From: Sphaerisporangium sp.
GTDB taxonomy: Bacteria; Actinomycetota; Actinomycetes; Streptosporangiales; Streptosporangiaceae
Length of the DNA: 64,000 nt
Reading direction: 5' to 3'
NCBI GenBank assembly: GCA_025964675.1
Contig: JAOPYI010000146.1
Location: forward strand, 62,001-126,000
The notes beneath the pieces are model-generated. The model was given only the letters and a program-made list of their open reading frames with translations, did not search any database and was not told the DNA's origin. The position numbers and the translations under genes were made by a program. Positions within the stretch are counted from its first letter, which is position 1. Each line of letters opens with the position of its first letter. Positions 24,280 through 35,028 of this stretch are shown one piece after another.

Positions 24280-25614
24280 TTGAGCAGTGATGTGCGCCGC
24301 CGGCCGTTCGTGATTTCAATCCTGATCATCTGCCTGCTGTCCGTCGGAGCGCGGGGCGGGTCGGCGTCGGCCTCCGGAGTGGGCACCGAGGCCGTGTTCA
24401 ACAACCCGAACGGCGCCGCCGCCGAGCAGGACGCGATCGTCAACAAGGTCATCGATCTGATCCATGGAGCCGGGGACGGCTCGCTGATCCGCATGGCGAT
24501 GTTCTACTGGGACGACGACCGTATCCCGGCAGCGCTGGCGGAGGCCTCCCGGGCGAACGTACGGGTCCAGGTGGTCGTGAGTTCGGGGATGAGCACGGAC
24601 AGGGCCGCCCACTGGAACGTCCTGGCCTCCGCGCTCGGCACCGACCTGAGCAAGCCGTCCTGGATCCTGGAGTGCCCCCCGGGCCGGGGCTGCGTCGGCA
24701 ACCGCACGCTCGGCACCGTCACGTCGATCAACCACAACAAGTTCTTCCTGTTCTCCAGCACCGGCGGAACCCCCGACGTGGTGGTGCAGTCCTCGGCCAA
24801 CCTGCACGTCGGCCGTGACGGCACCAAGGGGTGGAACAACGCCCTGATCCTCACCGGGAACGACGGCATCTACAACGCCTACAGCCGCTACTTCGACGCT
24901 CTGAAGACACCGCCGGCGCAACAGCCGGCGGCGTGGAAGGACAACTACTACGACAGCGGGCAGGCCCCGGTCACATCGGGGAACGCGAAGATCCATTTCT
25001 ATCCCCGCAAGGAGTCGAACGGCCTGCCTTACTCCGACCCAAGCGAGGACACGATCGCGACGGTCCTCGACCACATCGAGTGCAAGGGCAACTCGGTGGT
25101 CGGCACCGGCGACGGCACGCACCGCACGATCATCCGCGTCGCGACGATGATCTTCAGCCGGGCGTACCTGGCCCAGAAGCTGTGGGACCTGGACAACCAG
25201 GGGTGCTACGTGCAGGTCATCGACAGCTACAACCCGTCCAGCGCGGGTGAGGTGAGCGCGATGTCGAAGCTCCTCGCCGCCACCGGCAGCTCGTACGGCG
25301 GCCCGATCGTGTACTACTTCTGCGTGACAAGCGACCCGAACGTCGACCGGCAATGGGTCCACTCGAAGTACCTGACGGTCGAGGGCAAGTACTACGGCGT
25401 CCCGGACCGTAAGATCGTCTGGACCGGCAGCCACAACCTCAGCACGAACTCCCTGCGGCAGAGCGACGAGGCGATGCTCCAAGTCGAGGACGACACGGTG
25501 TTCGGCGCCTACTCCGGCAACTTCCAGGCCATGAAGAACGCCTCCGCCGCCACAGGCGTCCCCCGCCCGACCACCAACGGCCGCTCCACGGCCGGCCTGT
25601 GCCCGGCCGCCTAG
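24280..25614 (+). CDS. Secreted phospholipase-D-like (HKD) protein
   Basis: A 444-residue exported protein with two phospholipase-D half-sites: HNKFFLFS followed by QSSANLHVG, and HSKYLTVEGKYYG followed by TGSHNLSTNSL. Each HxK with its downstream N/S supplies half of the active site of a phosphodiesterase. The start is probably TTG 24280, with GGAG 5 bases upstream; GTG 24292 is an alternative. The N terminus has RRR followed by a hydrophobic stretch (FVISILIICLLSVGA), a Sec signal. Cysteine pairs (ECPPGRGC) fit an extracellular enzyme. The substrate (phospholipid, nucleic acid or other) is not determined. Confidence 0.82.
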   Translation: MSSDVRRRPFVISILIICLLSVGARGGSASASGVGTEAVFNNPNGAAAEQDAIVNKVIDLIHGAGDGSLIRMAMFYWDDDRIPAALAEASRANVRVQVVVSSGMSTDRAAHWNVLASALGTDLSKPSWILECPPGRGCVGNRTLGTVTSINHNKFFLFSSTGGTPDVVVQSSANLHVGRDGTKGWNNALILTGNDGIYNAYSRYFDALKTPPAQQPAAWKDNYYDSGQAPVTSGNAKIHFYPRKESNGLPYSDPSEDTIATVLDHIECKGNSVVGTGDGTHRTIIRVATMIFSRAYLAQKLWDLDNQGCYVQVIDSYNPSSAGEVSAMSKLLAATGSSYGGPIVYYFCVTSDPNVDRQWVHSKYLTVEGKYYGVPDRKIVWTGSHNLSTNSLRQSDEAMLQVEDDTVFGAYSGNFQAMKNASAATGVPRPTTNGRSTAGLCPAA

Positions 25615-25662
25615 ACCATGCGCGCCCCCGACGTCGACCCGGCCGACCGGTAGCACGCCGAG

Positions 25663-25722
25663 GGTGTCGCCGGGCCCGCGTCGCCGTGCGGCACGAAGTC
25701 GATGTCGATCAGGTCGCGCCGA
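25663..25722 (-). pseudogene. Remnant of a siderophore-interacting protein gene
   Basis: On the minus strand about 20 codons read RDLIDIDFVPHGDAGPATP, which resembles the DIDFVLHGDEGPA signature of siderophore-interacting (FAD-binding 9) proteins. No start, flavin domain or NADPH domain is nearby. It lies directly downstream of the UvrA-like gene within the 132-bp convergent gap 25615-25746. Confidence 0.4.
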
Positions 25723-25746
25723 GGGTGGTGGGCCCCGGGTCGAGGG

Positions 25747-28029
<2,283 letters not shown>

Positions 28030-28107
28030 CGGGACAGTCCCTGTAAGGGCGGAACGGCTGTCCGGTCCACCGCCAACGCTCGGGTACGCATTCATGCTCC
28101 TTCGGGG

Positions 28108-28179
28108 GGCACCGGCGGCATTACCGGTCATCTTGAGAAAGACGTCGTCGAGTACAGGTTTGCGCAACCCTATTCCCCA
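28108..28179 (-). pseudogene. C-terminal remnant of a DrrA-type ABC ATPase
   Basis: Directly upstream of and in frame with the UvrA-like gene, the minus strand reads LRKPVLDDVFLKMTGNAAG. This is the characteristic last segment (TLDDVFLxLTG) of DrrA-family drug-export ATPases. The rest of that gene is missing: upstream of about 28170 the sequence changes to an unrelated coding-like fragment on the other strand. It fits a former drrAB-drrC resistance operon. Confidence 0.6.
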
Positions 28180-28318
28180 CGGCCACCTGCCCGCGCTGGA
28201 GCTCTACCAGGTTCCCGGCGAGAGCCCGATCTCCCGTCCAGCCCTGCTCCAGGAGGTCGCCCCCGACTTCACCGAGCGGTTCCCGATGTTGATCTGGCTC
28301 GAGGGCGACGAGCGGTTC
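28163..28318 (+). pseudogene. Unidentified coding fragment, plus strand
   Basis: About 52 codons with strong G/C at third positions read RNPIPHGHLPALELYQVPGE, SPISRPALLQEVAPDFTERF and PMLIWLEGDERFSW. There is no start or ribosome site, the left end abuts the drrA-like remnant and the right end runs into the 3' end of the citE-like gene. It appears to be an internal piece of a lost gene; I do not recognise the family. Confidence 0.4.
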
Positions 28319-29141
28319 AGCTGGTCGTCGTGGGGGTGGTGGCCAGGGTGCGGACGGCGTCGGTGAGGACGCTTCTGGCCTGGCGGACCACGGCCTCGTC
28401 GACGAAGCGGCCGTCCGGGAGGGCGACGGCGCCGACTCCGGCCGCCGCCACGACCTCGTTGGCCGCTGTGACCTCCTTCTCGGTGGGACGGTAGGCCGCC
28501 TCGATGACCGCGAGCTGGGCCGGGTGGATGGCGGCCCGGCCGCGAAAGCCCAACGTGCGGCCGACCCGGCAGGACTCGGCGAGGCCTTCCAGGTCATGGA
28601 AGTCGGTGTAGACCGACTGGACGGGCGCGGGCAGCCCTGCCGCCCTGGCGGCGACCACGAGACGGGAACGCGCCCAGGCGAGCCCCGCCTCGTCGCTGAC
28701 GCCGAGGTCGGCCCGCAGGTCGGCCTCGCCCAAGCCGATGCTCGCGACCGCCGGATCGGCCGAGGCGATCTCGTAGGCCCGTTCGAGGCCGAGAGCGGAC
28801 TCGATGAGCGGGTGCAGCTCGACGCCGGGCACGGCCTTGGCGACGTCACGGACATCGTCGGCCGACTGGACCTTCGGCACCCGGATTCCGGCCGTGCCCG
28901 CGCACAGGCCGCTGATGGCGTGCAGGTCCACCTGGCCGCAGGCAGTGCGCACGTCGTTGATCCGGATCTGGACGCGCGGCTGCGGGGTGGCGAGCAGCGC
29001 CACCACCTCGGCCCTGGCCATGCCCTTGTTGTCCGGCGCGACGGCGTCCTCGAGGTCGACGATCACTACGTCGGCGGGCCCGGCGAGCGCCTTGGCCACG
29101 AGCGCGGGCCTGTCGGCCGGCGCGTACAGCCAGGTCAGCAT
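28317..29141 (-). CDS. HpcH/HpaI aldolase / citrate lyase beta-like (CitE) protein
   Basis: A 274-residue CoA-ester lyase-like protein. VVIVDLEDAVAPDNKGMAR is the substrate and metal-binding start, IRVPKVQSADDV follows, and GLGEADLRADLG and GRAAIHPAQL complete the family signature. Such stand-alone CitE proteins cleave malyl-CoA, citramalyl-CoA or related 3-hydroxyacyl-CoAs. The class III CoA-transferase 40 bp upstream would provide the CoA thioester, so the pair may activate and split a C4-C6 hydroxy acid. ATG 29141 has GGAG 8 bases upstream. Confidence 0.82.
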   Translation of the reverse strand: MLTWLYAPADRPALVAKALAGPADVVIVDLEDAVAPDNKGMARAEVVALLATPQPRVQIRINDVRTACGQVDLHAISGLCAGTAGIRVPKVQSADDVRDVAKAVPGVELHPLIESALGLERAYEIASADPAVASIGLGEADLRADLGVSDEAGLAWARSRLVVAARAAGLPAPVQSVYTDFHDLEGLAESCRVGRTLGFRGRAAIHPAQLAVIEAAYRPTEKEVTAANEVVAAAGVGAVALPDGRFVDEAVVRQARSVLTDAVRTLATTPTTTS

Positions 29142-29181
29142 GAGATCACTCCGTCTGCAGGCGCGTGCGGCGAGGTCGGCA

Positions 29182-30354
29182 TCAGATCACTCCCTTGTCG
29201 CGCAGGGCTTCCATGTCGGCGGGGGAAAGTCCCAGTTCTGAGAGGAGGTCGGCCGTGTCGGCGCCGTGGGCGCGGCCGGTCCAGCGGATGTCGCCGGGTG
29301 TGTCCGAGAGGCGGAACATGACGTTCTGCATCCGCAGCGGGCCGAGTTCCGGGTCCTCCACGGTGGTGACGGCGTCGAGGGCGGTCAGCTGCGGATCGGC
29401 CAGGACGTCCCGCACGTCGTAGATCGGCGCCACGGCCGCCTGTGCTTCCTCGAACGCGGCGAGGACCTCCTCGCGGGTGCGGGCGGCGACCCACGCCGCT
29501 ACGGCCCCGTCCAGCTCGGCGACGTGCTCCACCCGTCCGGCGCCGGTGGCGAACCACGGCTCGGCGATGTACTCCGGCCGCCCGACCAGGCGCATGACGC
29601 GCTCGGCGATGTTCTGCGCCGAGGTCGAGACGGCCACCCAGGAGCCGTCCGCGCACCGGTAGGTGTTGCGCGGCGCGTTGTTCACCGAACGGTTGCCGGT
29701 GCGCGGCGGCACGACCCCGAGCCGGTCGTAGATCGTCGGCTGGGCGCCGAGCACGGTGAGGATGGGCTCGATGATCGACATGTCGACCACCTGCCCCGTG
29801 CCGGTGGATTCACGCGCGCGGAGCGCCGCCATCACGGCGTAGGCCGTCGCGAGGGCGCAGATGCCGTCGGCGAGGCCGAACGGCGGCAGGGTCGGCGGCC
29901 CGTCCGGCTCGCCGGTCATCGCGGCGAACCCGCTCATCGCCTCGGCCAGCGTGCCGAAGCCGGGCCGCTTCGCGTACGGCCCGAACTGGCCGAAGCCGGT
30001 GACGCGGGCTAGGACCAGGCGCGGGTTGGCCTCGCGGAGCCGGTCGTAGGACAGGTTCCATCGTTCCAGGGTTCCCGGACGGAAGTTCTCGATCACGACG
30101 TCGGCGTCACGTACCAGTGCGAGGAGCAGGTCCTGGCCTTCGGCCGCCGAGAGGTTGAGGGTCATGGTCCGCTTGTTGCGGCCCAGCATCTTCCACCACA
30201 GACCACCGGGTCCGTGCCCTCGGGAGGGGTCCGGCTTGGCGGGATGCTCGACCTTGACGACCTCCGCGCCGAAGTCACCGAGCAGCATCGCCGCCATCGG
30301 CCCCGCGAACAGCGTGGCAAGGTCGAGCACACGGACGCCCTCCAGGGCTTTCAT
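29182..30354 (-). CDS. CaiB/BaiF class III CoA-transferase
   Basis: A 390-residue class III CoA-transferase. MKALEGVRVLDLATLFAGPM and LLGDFGAEVVKVEHP are the standard N-terminal blocks, with the catalytic aspartate expected in the ADVVIENFRPGTLERW to GRPGFGTLAEAMSG-like region (here RPGFGTLAEAMSGFAAMTGE). It moves CoA between carboxylic acids. ATG 30354 has GAGGAAC 6 bases upstream; the in-frame reading to 30459 is not conserved. It follows ribokinase by 52 bp and precedes the CitE-like lyase, so it may be part of the same LacI-controlled unit or a separate acid-catabolic pair. Confidence 0.87.
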   Translation of the reverse strand: MKALEGVRVLDLATLFAGPMAAMLLGDFGAEVVKVEHPAKPDPSRGHGPGGLWWKMLGRNKRTMTLNLSAAEGQDLLLALVRDADVVIENFRPGTLERWNLSYDRLREANPRLVLARVTGFGQFGPYAKRPGFGTLAEAMSGFAAMTGEPDGPPTLPPFGLADGICALATAYAVMAALRARESTGTGQVVDMSIIEPILTVLGAQPTIYDRLGVVPPRTGNRSVNNAPRNTYRCADGSWVAVSTSAQNIAERVMRLVGRPEYIAEPWFATGAGRVEHVAELDGAVAAWVAARTREEVLAAFEEAQAAVAPIYDVRDVLADPQLTALDAVTTVEDPELGPLRMQNVMFRLSDTPGDIRWTGRAHGADTADLLSELGLSPADMEALRDKGVI

Positions 30355-30406
30355 CGGTGTTCCTCCATGATCGTGGCCCCGCCCTGCCGGGCCAGGCGGG
30401 CAGAGG

Positions 30407-31282
30407 TCATCTGAGAGCCTTGTCGATCTCGGTACGGCCGGGCATGGAGGTGCTGGCACCCTTTCGCTGGACCGACAGGGCAGCCGCCATGGCGGCGAAA
30501 CGCAGGGCCTCTTCCTGGGGCCTCCCCTCGGCGCGGGCCACGGCGAGCGCGCCGACGAAGGTGTCCCCCGCGGCCGTGGTGTCGACGGCCTTCACCGGTA
30601 CGGCCGGCACGCGCAGCCGCTCGCCGGAACGCGACCCGTACAACGCGCCCTCCCCGCCAAGCGTGATCACCGCTTCGGGAACAAGGTCCAGCAGCGCATC
30701 GAGCGCTTCGCCAGGGTCGGCGTGGCCGGTTATCGCCTCGGCCTCGTGCTCGTTGGGCACGATCAGGTCCACGGCGGCGAGCAGCTCGCGCGGCAGCTTC
30801 TGAGCGGGGGCGGGGGTGAGGATCACGGGGACCTTCGCCTGGCAGGCGGCCTCCACCACGGCCTCCATGGGCAGCTCCAACTGGAGCAGCAATGCGCCGG
30901 AGCGGCGGATGACCGCGAGGTCGTCCTCGGAGACTCCGGTCACGGTGCCGTTCGCGCCGGGGATCACGATGATCGAGTTGCCGCCCTCGTCGTCGACGAC
31001 GATGTGCGCGACGCCGGAGGATCCCGGTACGACCCGGAGGCGGGTCACGTCGACGCCCGCCGATTCCAGCGACGCGCGCATGACCGGCCCGAACGCGTCG
31101 TCCCCCACCGCCCCGACGAAGGAGACATCGGCACCGGCACGAGCCGCGGCGATGGCCTGGTTCGCTCCCTTGCCGCCGGGGATCGTGCTGAACGCCCGTC
31201 CGGTCACCGTCTCACCCCGCTTGGGGGCTTTCGCTGTGTAGGCGACCAGGTCCATGTTGGCGCTGCCGAAAACCGAGATCAT
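30407..31282 (-). CDS. rbsK: Ribokinase
   Basis: A 291-residue PfkB-family sugar kinase. The N-terminal substrate motif is IPGGKGANQAIAAARAGADV, and the C-terminal catalytic motif is DTTAAGDTFVGALAVA with the base aspartate in AGD. Overall similarity is to RbsK, which makes ribose 5-phosphate. It lies 162 bp downstream of four ADP-ribosylglycohydrolase genes served by a sugar ABC importer, so released ribose is the obvious substrate. The kinase would feed the pentose phosphate pathway. Confidence 0.88.
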   Translation of the reverse strand: MISVFGSANMDLVAYTAKAPKRGETVTGRAFSTIPGGKGANQAIAAARAGADVSFVGAVGDDAFGPVMRASLESAGVDVTRLRVVPGSSGVAHIVVDDEGGNSIIVIPGANGTVTGVSEDDLAVIRRSGALLLQLELPMEAVVEAACQAKVPVILTPAPAQKLPRELLAAVDLIVPNEHEAEAITGHADPGEALDALLDLVPEAVITLGGEGALYGSRSGERLRVPAVPVKAVDTTAAGDTFVGALAVARAEGRPQEEALRFAAMAAALSVQRKGASTSMPGRTEIDKALR

Positions 31283-31354
31283 CGTATGTCCTCTCGCATG
31301 CCCGCCACCCGGCGGCCACCAATGGCCCGCGACCGCTGAGGCACCAAGATGATG

Positions 31355-31380
31355 GCCTGTCGCCTAGCTTGCCTGTCGCC
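31355..31380. repeat. Direct repeat upstream of ribokinase
   Basis: GCCTGTCGCC occurs at 31355-31364 and 31371-31380, 16 bp apart, with a third GGCCTGTC at 31426-31433. The 162-bp gap 31283-31444 before rbsK holds no gene, so this may be a regulator site or promoter-linked repeat. Confidence 0.3.
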
Positions 31381-31444
31381 CTGGGGCGGTCACGGAGTCC
31401 GGATCGCCAAGATACCGAGATCATCGGCCTGTCCCTGGCAGCCA

Positions 31445-32875
31445 TCACCGGTCCGCTAGCGCCAGGGTGCGGCGGGTGAGTTCGTCGAAGCCGATGCCGT
31501 CGAAGCCTCGCATGCTGCTGGACAGCCGGTTCTTCAGTGCCCATTCGCGGGGGATGCCCGAGGCGCCGAGCAGGCCGCCCGCGATCGAACCCACCGTCGC
31601 CCCCGCCGAGTCGGTGTCCCAGCCCGCGGCCACCGCGCCAGCGATCGAGGCCGTGAAATCGCCCCGCCCGTGGGTCAGGGCCGCCGCGATGAGCGCCGCG
31701 TTGTTGATCGTGTGGACCCAGTGCAGGCCGCCGTGCCGCTCGTACAACCGGTCCACGACCCGCTCGAAGTCCGGCTCGGATTCGGCGTGCGCCACGGCCT
31801 CCCGCACGGCTCGCGCCAGGCGGGACTCCACGGGCACGACGGAGAGGCCCGCGGCGACCACCTCCTCTACCGAGGAGGCCACGAGAGATCGGGCGCACAT
31901 GGCCGCGACCATCATCGCGCCGTAGACGCCGTTGGCGGTGTGGCTGAGGCGGGCGTCCCTCCAGGCGAACACGGCCGCCGTGCGCGGGTCCCCCGGGTTG
32001 GCCCAGCCGTACACGTCCGCCCTGATCAGGGCGCCGATCCACTCTCTGAACGGGTTGCGCCATGTCGCTGTGCGTGGCGGTTCCATCCCGTCCAGCAGGT
32101 TGCGGTACGCCACCCGCTCGGCGGTGAAGACGCGGCCGGCCGGTAGCTCGTCGAGCCACATCGTGCCGACGTCGGCGGTGGTGAAGTCACGGCCGAAGCG
32201 CTCCAGCAGGGAGAGGGCGAGGAGCGGGAAGTTCAGGTCGTCGTCCTCGGGCACGCCGTCGATGTTCTCCGCCAGCGAGTTGGCGGCGCTACGCCTGTTC
32301 CAGGGCCAGCGGGCGGCCACGTCGCCCGGCAGGCCGATCGCGGTGAACCAGCCACGGATCGGCCAGTTCCCCGTGGTCTCCGCGATCTCTCTGATGCCTT
32401 CGCGTGGGATCTTCTCCACCGGCTTGCCCAGCACGCACCCGGCGGCGCGCCCCAGCCAGGCCCCGAGCAGCCGATCAGGAAGCCTGCCAAAGAAATCCAC
32501 ACGGTCAGGAAGCCGCTCCCGGTCGATGGCCACCGCCGCGAATCCCCCGGCGGCGGTCGCGGAGATCGAGGGAAGGTCGGACGGCTCGGGAAGGGAGGAC
32601 TTGATCAGCGCCAGCTCGTCCAGAAGCTCCCCCGCCAGGCTGCGCAGCCGCGGCGTGACGGGCTCGGGGGAGGCGCCCGCCCGGGGTGGCGCGTCATGTC
32701 CCCCGGCGGCGTGCCAGCGCGCGGCGATCCCGGCGACCTCCGGGGAACGGCCGTCCTCGGCCGCCTGGCGCAGCTCGTGCCCGACCAGGTCCTCCGGCTG
32801 TACCCAGGTGAGCCGGATGAGGCCGTCGGGCACGCCGAGATGTCCACCGTCAGGCGCGTGAAGGGGGCCGGTCAT
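31445..32875 (-). CDS. ADP-ribosylglycohydrolase family protein, long type
   Basis: A 476-residue member of the DraG/ARH fold. An N-terminal region of about 150 residues (LIRLTWVQPEDLVGHELRQA) precedes the hydrolase domain, which starts at LLGAWLGRAAGCVLGKPVEK. The usual GDALG is GCVLG here. The first metal site reads VPEDDDLNFPLLA in place of TDDT, and the C-terminal site is AAGWDTDSAGATVGSIAGGL. This variant pattern occurs in a recognised long subgroup and need not mean inactivity. ATG 32875 overlaps the upstream stop (ATGA). It probably hydrolyses a ribosyl bond; the substrate is unknown. Confidence 0.82.
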   Translation of the reverse strand: MTGPLHAPDGGHLGVPDGLIRLTWVQPEDLVGHELRQAAEDGRSPEVAGIAARWHAAGGHDAPPRAGASPEPVTPRLRSLAGELLDELALIKSSLPEPSDLPSISATAAGGFAAVAIDRERLPDRVDFFGRLPDRLLGAWLGRAAGCVLGKPVEKIPREGIREIAETTGNWPIRGWFTAIGLPGDVAARWPWNRRSAANSLAENIDGVPEDDDLNFPLLALSLLERFGRDFTTADVGTMWLDELPAGRVFTAERVAYRNLLDGMEPPRTATWRNPFREWIGALIRADVYGWANPGDPRTAAVFAWRDARLSHTANGVYGAMMVAAMCARSLVASSVEEVVAAGLSVVPVESRLARAVREAVAHAESEPDFERVVDRLYERHGGLHWVHTINNAALIAAALTHGRGDFTASIAGAVAAGWDTDSAGATVGSIAGGLLGASGIPREWALKNRLSSSMRGFDGIGFDELTRRTLALADR

Positions 32876-34044
32876 GCCGTTTCCCCTGTCGAGGTGTCCC
32901 AGGTGAGGGAGGTGAAGGCGGCCTCGTGGGCGCGGCGGGTTGCGAGGTCGCCGGCGTGGACCCTGCGGGCGACCTCGGCGATGGACACGCCCGGAGCGAC
33001 GAGGTCGATCCTGCTGGCCTCGGCCACGGGGTCGAGCCACTCGGACGGCACCCCCTTGGCGCCGGAGAGTGCCCCGGCTATCGCGCCGCCCATGCTGGCG
33101 ATCGAGTCGGCGTCGCGGCCGTAGTTGACGCCTCCAAGGACGGTGTCGCGGTAGTCGCCACCCGAGATGAGCAGGAAGGCGAGCGCCAGCGGCAGTTCCT
33201 CGATGCTGTGCAGGCGGCTCGGCCGCCGGGCGCCGAGCCCCTGGTCACGGTAGGTATCGGCGACGGTGTCGTACGGCGCGACCGCCTCGCGCAGCGCGCC
33301 GAAGGACCCATCCCAGTGGCCGAGGCCGCGGGCCCGCTCGCAGACGGCCTCAATGGCGGCCCGCGTGCCGTCACGCGCCAGCCGCAGGCAGGTCGCGACC
33401 ACCGAGTCGGCGGTCGCGCCGGGGCGCATGGCCTCGGCGACGGCGGCGGCGAGCACCCCGGCGGCCTCCCTGCCGTAGCTGGACTGGTGGGCGCCCGCCA
33501 GGTCGATCGCCTCGGCGTACGCCGCGTCGGGGTTGGCGGCGTTCACGATGCCGACCGGTGCCATGTACATCGCGGCGCCGCAGTTGACGATGTTGCCGAC
33601 GCCGGCCTCACGCGGGTCCACGTGGCCGTAGTGCAGGCGAAGGACCAGCCACTTCTCGGCGAGGAAGACCCGGTGCAGGGGCAGGGCCTCGGCCTCCAGC
33701 TCGGGGATCCAGCGCTTCTCCCCCATCATCTGCGGCACCAGGTGCTCGGCCGCCGCGTACGCGTCGAGGTGGCCGTCCACCTTCTCGTACACGCGGATGA
33801 GCGCGTGCGTCATGAGGGTGTCGTCGGTGACGTGGCCGTCGCCCTTGTGGTACGGCGCGATGGGCCTGGCGTTGCGCCAGTCCTCGAAGTACGGCGGGAC
33901 GATGCCCGTCACGTACCCGTTGTAGCGTTCCTGGATCTGCTCGGGCGTCCAGCCCTCGGTCGCGCCGCCGAGCGCGTCGCCGACCGCCGCGCCCGTGACG
34001 CATCCGACGGCCTTGTCGGTCAGCAGGTCGTCCAGCGGCGTCAT
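32872..34044 (-). CDS. ADP-ribosylglycohydrolase family protein
   Basis: A 390-residue protein with intact family motifs: GCVTGAAVGDALGGATEGWT at the start, the metal triad HVTDDTLMTHA, and the C-terminal GRDADSIASMGGAIAGALSG. Enzymes of this fold use two Mg2+ ions to break the bond between ribose and an amino acid, nucleobase or phosphate-linked group. It is the third of four tandem paralogues in an importer operon, and is linked to both neighbours by ATGA overlaps. No signal peptide, so it acts in the cytosol on imported or endogenous substrate. Confidence 0.86.
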   Translation of the reverse strand: MTPLDDLLTDKAVGCVTGAAVGDALGGATEGWTPEQIQERYNGYVTGIVPPYFEDWRNARPIAPYHKGDGHVTDDTLMTHALIRVYEKVDGHLDAYAAAEHLVPQMMGEKRWIPELEAEALPLHRVFLAEKWLVLRLHYGHVDPREAGVGNIVNCGAAMYMAPVGIVNAANPDAAYAEAIDLAGAHQSSYGREAAGVLAAAVAEAMRPGATADSVVATCLRLARDGTRAAIEAVCERARGLGHWDGSFGALREAVAPYDTVADTYRDQGLGARRPSRLHSIEELPLALAFLLISGGDYRDTVLGGVNYGRDADSIASMGGAIAGALSGAKGVPSEWLDPVAEASRIDLVAPGVSIAEVARRVHAGDLATRRAHEAAFTSLTWDTSTGETA

Positions 34045-35012
34045 ACGAGTCCTCCAGCGATGTCGATGAGATCCGTTCCGGCCAGGTCGGGCAGGCCGCA
34101 GCCGGTCAGCGTGCGGGCGGCGGCGCGCCAGCCCTCGGGGATGGCCTGGTAGCCGGTGAAGGCCCCCGTGAGCGCCCCGGTCAGGGCGGGGGCGGAGTCG
34201 GCGAGCGACGGCAGGCACGCGGCGGCGGGCACGGCGGCGCTCAGCGCGCCGCCCGACACCTCCGCGAGCGCGAGGGCGACCGCGACCGTCTGCGCGGCGG
34301 CGACGCCGTAGCTGTAGACGTGGTCGAGCAGGGCCGCGTCAAGGGCCGGGACCGCCGCGAAGGGGTCACCCGCCTCGCGCGCCACCGCGAGCGCGGTCCT
34401 GGTCGCGTGGCCGATCGCGGTGTCCTCCGGCAGCTCCGCCAGCGCCGCCTCGACGGCCGAGGTCATCGGGCCGCCCGCGACCAGCTTGGCGACCGCCGCC
34501 GCCATCGCGACCGCGGCGTGGACGCCGTCCCCGGCGTTGGTGACCGAGGCGTCGGCCCTAGGGTCGGCCCCGATCGCCCCGAAGGCCACCGCCCGCACGG
34601 CGGCCGCGTCGTCGAAGAAGTGCGGGTTGTCGTGCCCGCTGGCCGGAGGGAGCTTGCCCGCCGCCAGGTTGTCGAGCGCCGACCGCACCGAGATCCGTAC
34701 CCGCAGGTCGGAGCGCCCCGCCAGCCTGCCGAACGCCTCGGCCCGGTCGTCGCGGATCGTCAGCGCGGTCCAGGCTAGCCACTCGGCGTCATCGGACGGG
34801 CCGATGGCCAGCGGCTCGACCGGCTGGTTCAGCGAGAACGGCACGGGCAGCGTCGTGACCCGGTGCTCCTCGGCGAAACCGTCCAGCTCCCTTTCCAGCC
34901 TCCTGCTCCACGGCGCCAGCAGCCTGGAGCGGTGCCGCGCCGACGGCCAGCCGGCCGCGTCGCCGATCGCGAGGCCGATGAAGGCGCCCCGGATCCTGTC
35001 CCCCGATGACAT
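34041..35012 (-). CDS. ADP-ribosylglycohydrolase family protein with degenerate metal site
   Basis: A 323-residue paralogue. The N-terminal motif GAFIGLAIGDAAGWPSARHR is kept, the TDDT triad reads GPSDDAEWLAWTA, and the C-terminal metal motif is reduced to LPSLADSAPALTGALTGAFT, so one of the usual DxDT aspartates is missing. A conserved-looking TNAGDGVHAAVAMAAAVA lies in between. It may bind rather than hydrolyse, or use one metal. ATG 35012 has a strong GAGGAGGG site after a 16-bp gap from the previous gene. Confidence 0.8.
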   Translation of the reverse strand: MSSGDRIRGAFIGLAIGDAAGWPSARHRSRLLAPWSRRLERELDGFAEEHRVTTLPVPFSLNQPVEPLAIGPSDDAEWLAWTALTIRDDRAEAFGRLAGRSDLRVRISVRSALDNLAAGKLPPASGHDNPHFFDDAAAVRAVAFGAIGADPRADASVTNAGDGVHAAVAMAAAVAKLVAGGPMTSAVEAALAELPEDTAIGHATRTALAVAREAGDPFAAVPALDAALLDHVYSYGVAAAQTVAVALALAEVSGGALSAAVPAAACLPSLADSAPALTGALTGAFTGYQAIPEGWRAAARTLTGCGLPDLAGTDLIDIAGGLV

Positions 35013-35028
35013 GTCCCTCCTCTATCCG

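Noticed and set aside
31355-31433. GCCTGTC repeats as a CRISPR-like array
   Set aside because: Units are only 8-10 bp with irregular spacing, and no cas genes are present.
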